From Stenocarpella maydis (taxonomy: Eukaryota > Ascomycota > Sordariomycetes > Diaporthales > Diaporthaceae): DNA of 64,000 nt. The notes under the pieces were generated by a model. It made no database searches and was not told where the DNA came from. It saw only the letters and a program-made list of their open reading frames with translations. The stretch is from assembly GCA_002270565.1 (NCBI GenBank), contig NQMI01000048.1, positions 66,684 through 130,683 of the forward strand. Reading direction: 5' to 3'. Within the stretch, counting starts at the first letter, position 1. Each line of letters starts with the position of its first letter. This document shows, one piece after another, positions 58,358 to 64,000 of this stretch. Made by a program: the position numbers and the translations under genes.

Positions 58358-60040
58358 TCATAGTTTCCGAGGTACCACGTTGAACCCTTGTGGTTTCACA
58401 AACCAGTGATTTTCGCCAACTAGGCTTTCCTGGGGGCCCGTGAACTCGAAGTCGAAATGCCTTACAAGCTGCGGGACCAATTTAACAATCTCCATCAAGC
58501 TGATGTTCTTCCCAATACGAGTTCTAGATCCCAGGCCAAATGGCATAAAATATCTCTCCATAACTGATGATTCTTCTGTTAACCATCGCTCTGGTCGAAA
58601 GGCATCCGCATCGTCCCCGAATATCGATTTGTTATAGTGTGCCACCCAGGGATTTATCCCGACTACCGCCTGGATGTTGCCTTTTAGCAGCGGGAAGAAG
58701 ACCTCACCGGGACAATGGCGGGATGAGAGAAGTACTTACACCTTCGGGGAAGAACTTGCCACAGAGCACAGCACCTCCTGCGGGCACAACCCGAACAAGC
58801 GGCAACCCTACAGCCGGGTTTATGCGCAAAGCCTCCTTGGTCACTGCCTGCAGATACCGGAGATCTTGGCTCTGAGAGAAAGTGATGGGATCTGAGATCA
58901 TTCCCTCCCTTGTGGCGGTGATAATATCCTCCCGCAGCTTTGCCAGGCACTCCGGGTTCCGTGTCAGATGGAACATAACTGATGACAGGGCAATGGCTGT
59001 TGTATCGCTACCGGCGAAAATGTTCTGCAGACACCCGGTGAGAAGATGTGTCGGGGTAAAAGCAGAAGGGTCCCGGTCGTGGGCTGTCAGGAACTTCCCA
59101 AGTAGATCTTGTGTGCGTCCCTCGCTCTGAGATGCCTTGGGTTTGTCATTTCCTGAAAAGGGTGCTGTACCCAGGCACTGCGCAATCAAGTCTTATACGT
59201 AGCTAATTATTACTTGCGTGGGATTTTCTCCGATGCGAACGACGAGGGCGTGGATCGAGGGAAAGAGACCCGCCACAGCAGAGTACAGGTTGCTTTTGTC
59301 GAGTTTGGCAATCATGTCATTGATGTCTTCCGCTCTTTCAACATACCCAAATGGTTTGCCGAACTAAAATACAGTTGCGCAAATTACGTTAGCCTCTGCT
59401 TGCCAGGTCTGCGAGCTCTGTGCATATTTCTTTCACTGACCGTGATATTGGTTATTACATCAAAGGCATAGTATTGCAGCCAGGTACCCATATCTATCGC
59501 CTCTTTTCTCTTCGCCAGGGTCTCCAGTTTCGTGCAGAATCCCTGGATGCACTCATCGACATAGCTCTCGTAATGGACCAAGGACGACATGGAGTAATAG
59601 CTGGACAATTGGCGGCGTGCAAGGCCATGAACCTTTGCATCTTGTATGGCAAATAGATTTGTATGCCGGACTGCAGGTGCTGTCCATGCTGAGTACCAAT
59701 CAGCTTTCAGAAACTTTGTTCCGTGGCCGTAAATTGCCTTTGCCGATTCCACATCGTCAATGCTATACGTGTTTGGTGCGATGCAGACGATTTTTCCTAA
59801 AGCAGATAGGCGAAGGCGTCAGTGATGAAACTGTGAGGCTTTCCTCTGGTTGGCACAAACCGTGTTCCTCATGCAATTGGATATTTTCATGATGGAAATC
59901 CCCCCCGAGTATCTTGTAGAAGTACCACAGCGTGGAGTAACGCGCTGCGGTAGGACCCGGGACACTTTTGAGAGGATCCCAGGCGGCATACATGACCCTA
60001 ATAAGGCCATAGACCGTAAGAGAGAGTACCAAAAAGGTAA

Positions 60041-60048
60041 TAATATTA
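60041..60048. repeat. Target-site duplication TAATATTA (left)
   Basis: Eight bases directly next to the left MULE end; the same eight bases lie at 62954-62961. The string is palindromic, so it reads identically on both strands. Confidence 0.9.
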
Positions 60049-62953
60049 GAGAACGGAGATTCGCAAGGCAGAAAACGGAGGGTACAAGGCAACATATATC
60101 CCTAGTGCGCCAACCTTAATTTGCACTATAGGCTCGCCATACATAACAGAAATACACAGTCATTAACTACACATCTATTGCATATCGTCGCTACTATCGT
60201 GACTTCTGGCCTTGGTATTTTGCTACTTTCTTCGTCGCCTAGGCCGTTCCTCCTCATACCCAAGCACCATAATCTCCTCCTAGGTCTCCTTCTCATTGCT
60301 GACGAGGTCCTCTATAGTTAACTCTACCCGTGGCAGCTGGTTGATGGTCTCACAAGCCCTCATATGGGGTTTCTTGGCTATTAGCCCTGGTTTTAAGGCC
60401 GTTATCGCTAGTGAGGCTGTTTTTGCAGAACGTCGCTTCGGAAGCTAGTGAGTTGGTGGCTTCATAAGCCCTACTGCCAACTGCTAGTCCCATCAGACGG
60501 CTTCTCGCTGGTTCTTCCTACTACGGGAGTCCTTCTCGTCTAGTAACTAGAGGGTCTCGTTATTCCACTCGAATGCTAAGTTAACACGTTATACAGAGGT
60601 CATCATCGCCCTCATCTTATTACCTACCCTACTACCCAGACTGGTGGTTATTGAGGCTGTCTTCTTACCCATTACAGCCTTCCCACGGGTTGCAAGAATG
60701 CTATCTTCATCTATACCAAACGTACTCTCATCACGAGGTCTTCCCTTTATTACAGTAACCCTATTCAGCTTAAGGACTACCAGAAGAGGGTTTCCAACTG
60801 AGAGGTCACAATCTAGCCAGTAAGACTTGTAAATATCTTCTCTCTCAAGAGGGCGGCTGGCTTCCTCGCTGTTAGTAATTCGGCTTGCGCAGGGCAAGCC
60901 GTATTGGGTATAGATAGGGCAAATGCATATCGTTGGCAAGCAGTTGCCCCGTAGGACCTGCGCCTAAAGCATTCGCTTCGCGTGACTTCTCATCATTAAG
61001 AGAAGCTCAAGGGCCGCCCACAATACCTAAAGCGGAAGCTTGCCAAGCCACTTCTGCCTGTTGAACTTCTCTAGTAACGATATCTTCTGACGGGCCTCCT
61101 CAGAGCGTAGGGCACAAGAACTATCCTCTATCATCTCATGGGCAGCCTCAATCAGATAGAGAACATTACCCATTCCATAGCCAAGATAGACCTTCAGCTT
61201 CCAATATATGGCCTCCATAGAGGAGGTCGCACATAAGCCAAAGTTAAGGATTTTGCAGGTCTTATGCGCAGCCCATTTAGCAACAATCTTCTCCCCTTTA
61301 TCAACATACTAGATCTAAAGGTAGTTGATAATCGCCACCTAGTCTGAGAACTTCTCTCATAAGCGCTACCAAGCCATATCATAGATCTCACGATTAGTTA
61401 AGAATTCCATAATCTTTAGAAGGTTGAATAGAGCCTAACAAGTATAGGGGATATCCTCTAATTTAGGGACCTTTACAAATATTATAGCTTTATTTCTCCC
61501 TGGCGCACCCAGCAAGACCTTATCTTCTGCCTCGCCGGCTTCCTCCTCTTCTGCTTCCTCCCCTTCATCTTCTTCTGCCATCGCTCATAGCTTCTTCCAC
61601 TTCTTCTTGATATTCAACTTAACGTTAGCGTTAATATGGAAGAGGCAGAGTTAGTAACATACCTAGGGGAATTCGTGGCTAAGGGCGTTGATTAGGGCAG
61701 TATTATAGTCTGTTATGAAGACCATCGGGTTATCAGCTTAGCAGTAGCGGAAGAGGTCGTGAACTTACTCCAGAAGCCATCGGAAGTTAGGTTCCTTCTC
61801 ACCATTAACAACGCCTTGGAATAGGGGCAAATTCTTCCTCATATGGGTCACGCAAGTGCCCTAAAAGTACAGCATCTTCTTATTATTTGTTAAATACATA
61901 CAGTCAAGCAAGAGGCACTACATAAAGCGATTCTCTCGAATCCACGCCAACTATTCCCTCATACACCAGAAGATACCCGTGATATTATCATTACTATTGG
62001 TTGCAAAGCGGTACCAATATCCCTTCTTCTCAAGCAAGTCTAGTGAGGCTTGTATTGGAGTGTAGATTCCTTGCTTCTCCTTCCGCCAGCCTGCCAGCCA
62101 GTCCTTCATTATATTTGGTCCCACGATAACGTCAGGATACTGTTATTGGAGTGCCTGCTCAAGCTTCTTCGGCTTTACCATCAAGGGGTCTTTGGCGGTA
62201 CAAGCAAGGAATTCACGCTGGGCTTCTATCAGTTTAACCCAGCCACGCTAGGCTCCACCAACTTCTTAAGGGCTGTAAGACTGGTGCTCTATATTATTAA
62301 GCTAAAGGACCTATTTGCCAGCAGTCTTCTTAGTATAGTGGGCAAGTACTAACCAGCTATAGTTGGCTTTAATCATGGAGGAAGAGTGTGTTATTGCAGT
62401 AGTTGGGCGTTTAGTGCTGCAGCTACACCGCAGACTTGCATATATAGGGCTAGAATCTACCTTAACTGTTACATAGCCAGCTCGCTTCATGACTTCATTT
62501 AACTCAGCTTTAAGGTCCTTATAGGTATTATATCTATTGTGGAAAAGTCTTAGGTACTTAGGAGGTTAGCAAAGTACTGGGAGTCTGTTGTTTGCAGCGG
62601 TAATGTGGGCGTTCCAGTTGTAACAGTCTGCCTGCCACTGCGCCTTAAGGCAGGTATAGTTAGGGGCCTGCATTATCACTATAACACCAAAAAATTTGAT
62701 TCTGACTGGTGATAATGTATCTCTAATGGCCAAACCATCGATCGCAAGAAGTATTTAGCCAGTATCATATGTGGTGGGTGGTTGGCGAGGGAGTGTTATT
62801 TGGTGGGTGAAGGGGGTTTGGCAGGTCTGCAGATGAAGGGTACAAAAGGCACCTGGTTGGGGTGGTGTGTAAGGTTGAATGGAGCGCTCTGATTGGCTGG
62901 GGGTACTTATTGCCTTGTACCCTCCGTTTTCTGCCTTGCGAATCTCCGTTCTC
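60049..62953 (-). mobile_element. MULE (Mutator-like) DNA transposon, 2,905 bp
   Basis: Perfect terminal inverted repeats of 44 bases (begin GAGAACGGAGATTCGCAAGG) at 60049-60092 and 62910-62953, flanked by an 8-bp duplication TAATATTA. The interior carries a Mutator-type transposase on the minus strand. TIR length and target duplication fit the MULE class; the closest known fungal type would be Hop-like elements (family inference). The perfect TIRs indicate a fairly recent insertion. Confidence 0.93.
60300..62700 (-). pseudogene. MULE transposase, nonsense-mutated
   Basis: Read on the minus strand: CVTHMRKNLPLFQGVVNGE (about 61850-61795), MVFITDYNTALINAL with a catalytic-type Asp (about 61730-61690), LCLFHINANVKLNIKKKWKK (about 61655-61595), a Glu/Asp-rich low-complexity segment with EEEAGEAEDK (about 61570-61520), SSMEAIYWKLKVYLGYGMGN (about 61222-61165), and a SWIM-like zinc motif around CPIYTQYGLPCASRI (about 60920-60880), where the usual His reads Ser. 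Many TAG/TAA codons interrupt the frame, so this copy is not autonomous. End coordinates are approximate. Confidence 0.8.
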
Positions 62954-62961
62954 TAATATTA
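62954..62961. repeat. Target-site duplication TAATATTA (right)
   Basis: Second copy of the eight bases at 60041-60048, directly next to the right MULE end and continuous with P450 codons for Tyr-Asn-Ile. Confidence 0.9.
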
Positions 62962-63005
62962 TATGGTCGGAGGACCAGAGTTAGTGATTCTTCCAGCAGG
63001 GCCAT

Positions 63006-64000
63006 GGCTCGATGTGTGTCAGTTGTTGCAGAGGCATGAGACTATGCCAGAAACCTATCTTTAGCGGGGTTAAGTTATTCTATTTATTGATTCCAGGGTG
63101 CCGGATTACCGCTCGGAGACCCGGAGAACCCCGAGACGAGTTTCTGTGCTGTCCCTTGAAAACGAAACTTGCCCCCTCCCCCTGTCTGATTGCCGATCCC
63201 CCGCCACACCAAATTCGCTACCAAAACGCGGAATCCGTGCCGATATCTTCATAGGCGACCTCCTCAACATCGCCATCACCATATAGCAATTACTAACCAC
63301 AATTTGAATATATCTCTAAAATAATCAAAAGTGGCAGAATTAAACTATTATACCTATATACTTATATATAATTCTAGGTTATAATACTAGATTATCTGCT
63401 TTATTAATAAATAATATACTAAGCTCTTAATAATTCTATTCTATACCTAAAATGAGCTTATATAAAAAAGTATTATATCTTATTAAATTATATATTCATG
63501 TTCTTAAAAAGAATAGTTTTAAGCTCTTATATAGTAAGAATTATACATTAATGATACTTAAGAGCATTATAAAAGGAAAATATTAAGAAAATATTATAAA
63601 CCTTTAATAATCATTGCTTTAACTTGATAGTATTTAATAATAACAACAATAACAACAACAACAACAACAACAATAATAATAATAATAATAATGTATTAAG
63701 AGCTATAGTATTTAACCCTATAACTATATTTTAATATTATATAATTTTCTATTTAGTATAGTAAAATTCAGCTTATAGCTACTTATTTAATAATAAGAAC
63801 TATAAGTATAATGTTATGGACCAACACACATTGGCGGCTGACTACCGCAGAAGACAACCCTGCAGGTCGGAAAGTGGCCCCCAAAAGGAGCGCCCCGCCT
63901 GATCCAATCAGTGACGCTACCTTATTAGGGTTAGGGTTAGGGACCCACCACAATTCATAAGATCGTTGTCGATTCCATCAAGCAACACTCAATCAATAGG
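63006..64000. other. Upstream flank of the P450, then AT-rich DNA
   Basis: 63006-63300 is the former P450 promoter. From about 63300 to 63820 the DNA is very AT-rich, as in RIP-affected repeats, and contains an (AAC)n/(AAT)n microsatellite at about 63640-63692. From about 63830 the composition becomes GC-rich again. No gene seen. Confidence 0.5.
63925..63942 (+). repeat. Three telomere-type TTAGGG repeats
   Basis: Three perfect tandem copies of TTAGGG, the telomere unit of filamentous ascomycetes, embedded in non-telomeric sequence. Confidence 0.9.

Larger units (their letters stand above)
58358..63005 (-). pseudogene. Cytochrome P450 (pisatin-demethylase-like) split by a MULE
   Basis: The original gene starts at ATG 63005 (ccATGgc, MALLEESLTLVLRPY) and is cut after the eighth base of TAATATTA by a transposon (60049-62953). 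It resumes at 60048 with the membrane anchor and SVPGP hinge. Remaining exon 1 ends at 59861; others are 59796-59441, 59363-58740 and 58669-58358. Introns GTTTGT...TTTAG, GTCAGT...TTTTAG and GTAAGT...TCCAG all fit. Motifs: I-helix AGSDTTA, K-helix EALR, FRPERWL, haem loop FGLGSRTRIGKN. The expected haem-ligand Cys in that loop is Arg (CGT). A TAA at 59193-59195 interrupts exon 3 in frame. Rejoined length would be about 507 residues, normal for the family. Substrate unknown. All three lesions point to loss of function. Confidence 0.93.

Noticed and set aside
63012..63254. 80-codon frame upstream of the P450
   Set aside because: It lies in the former P450 promoter, has no motif and no good start context.

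Overview
The window is nuclear DNA of a filamentous ascomycete (Pezizomycotina, most likely a plant-associated Sordariomycete). Genes have short GT-AG introns (about 50-130 nt) with CTAAC-like branch sites. Gene families include PTPA/Rrd1, Clr5, KAR5/Tht1, a secreted pectin lyase, GMC oxidoreductase, P450, HET and NACHT proteins. Transposons carry TAA/TAG nonsense mutations in otherwise continuous frames, the usual trace of repeat-induced point mutation (RIP). Genus is inference only.

Layout: 1-14 kb is a gene-dense housekeeping block: a partial 3' gene end, a small Ala/Pro/Lys/Glu-rich protein, the PP2A activator (-), an acidic protein with a Myb/SANT-like C-terminus (+) and a 1.2-kres coiled-coil protein (+). 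14.7-21.5 kb is a gene graveyard: a glutathione S-transferase relic, a SesB-type esterase-NACHT (NLR-like) pseudogene, and a broken gene with a DUF6604-like start. 22.3-30.8 kb is active again: a tiny two-exon Gly/Val-rich protein, an RRM protein, a KAR5/Tht1 nuclear-fusion protein and a secreted GMC oxidoreductase, all on the minus strand.

31.4-41.5 kb is a transposon island: a cluster of ACCAGTCA-type motifs, a fold-back MITE half-erased by C-to-T and G-to-A changes, a RIP-inactivated Helitron (Rep/helicase), a 9-bp satellite running into a 565-bp assembly gap, and a Tc1/mariner copy with TIRs and TA target duplication. 41.9-44.1 kb carries a Clr5-domain gene. Then follow a long gene-poor stretch, a possible 46-residue secreted peptide gene (48.3 kb), a second complete copy of the MITE (49.9-50.5 kb) and a four-exon pectin lyase (52.0-53.3 kb). 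The end holds a HET-domain fragment, a DUF1907 ester-hydrolase-like gene, and a cytochrome P450 split by a 2,905-bp MULE transposon.

The most informative discovery is the P450 locus. The original ATG and first codons lie on the far side of the MULE (start at 63005, minus strand). An 8-bp target duplication flanks the element. The MULE end supplies a new in-frame ATG, yet the gene also has an in-frame TAA and an Arg where the haem-ligand Cys should be. It reads as a clear history of transposon disruption and gene death.
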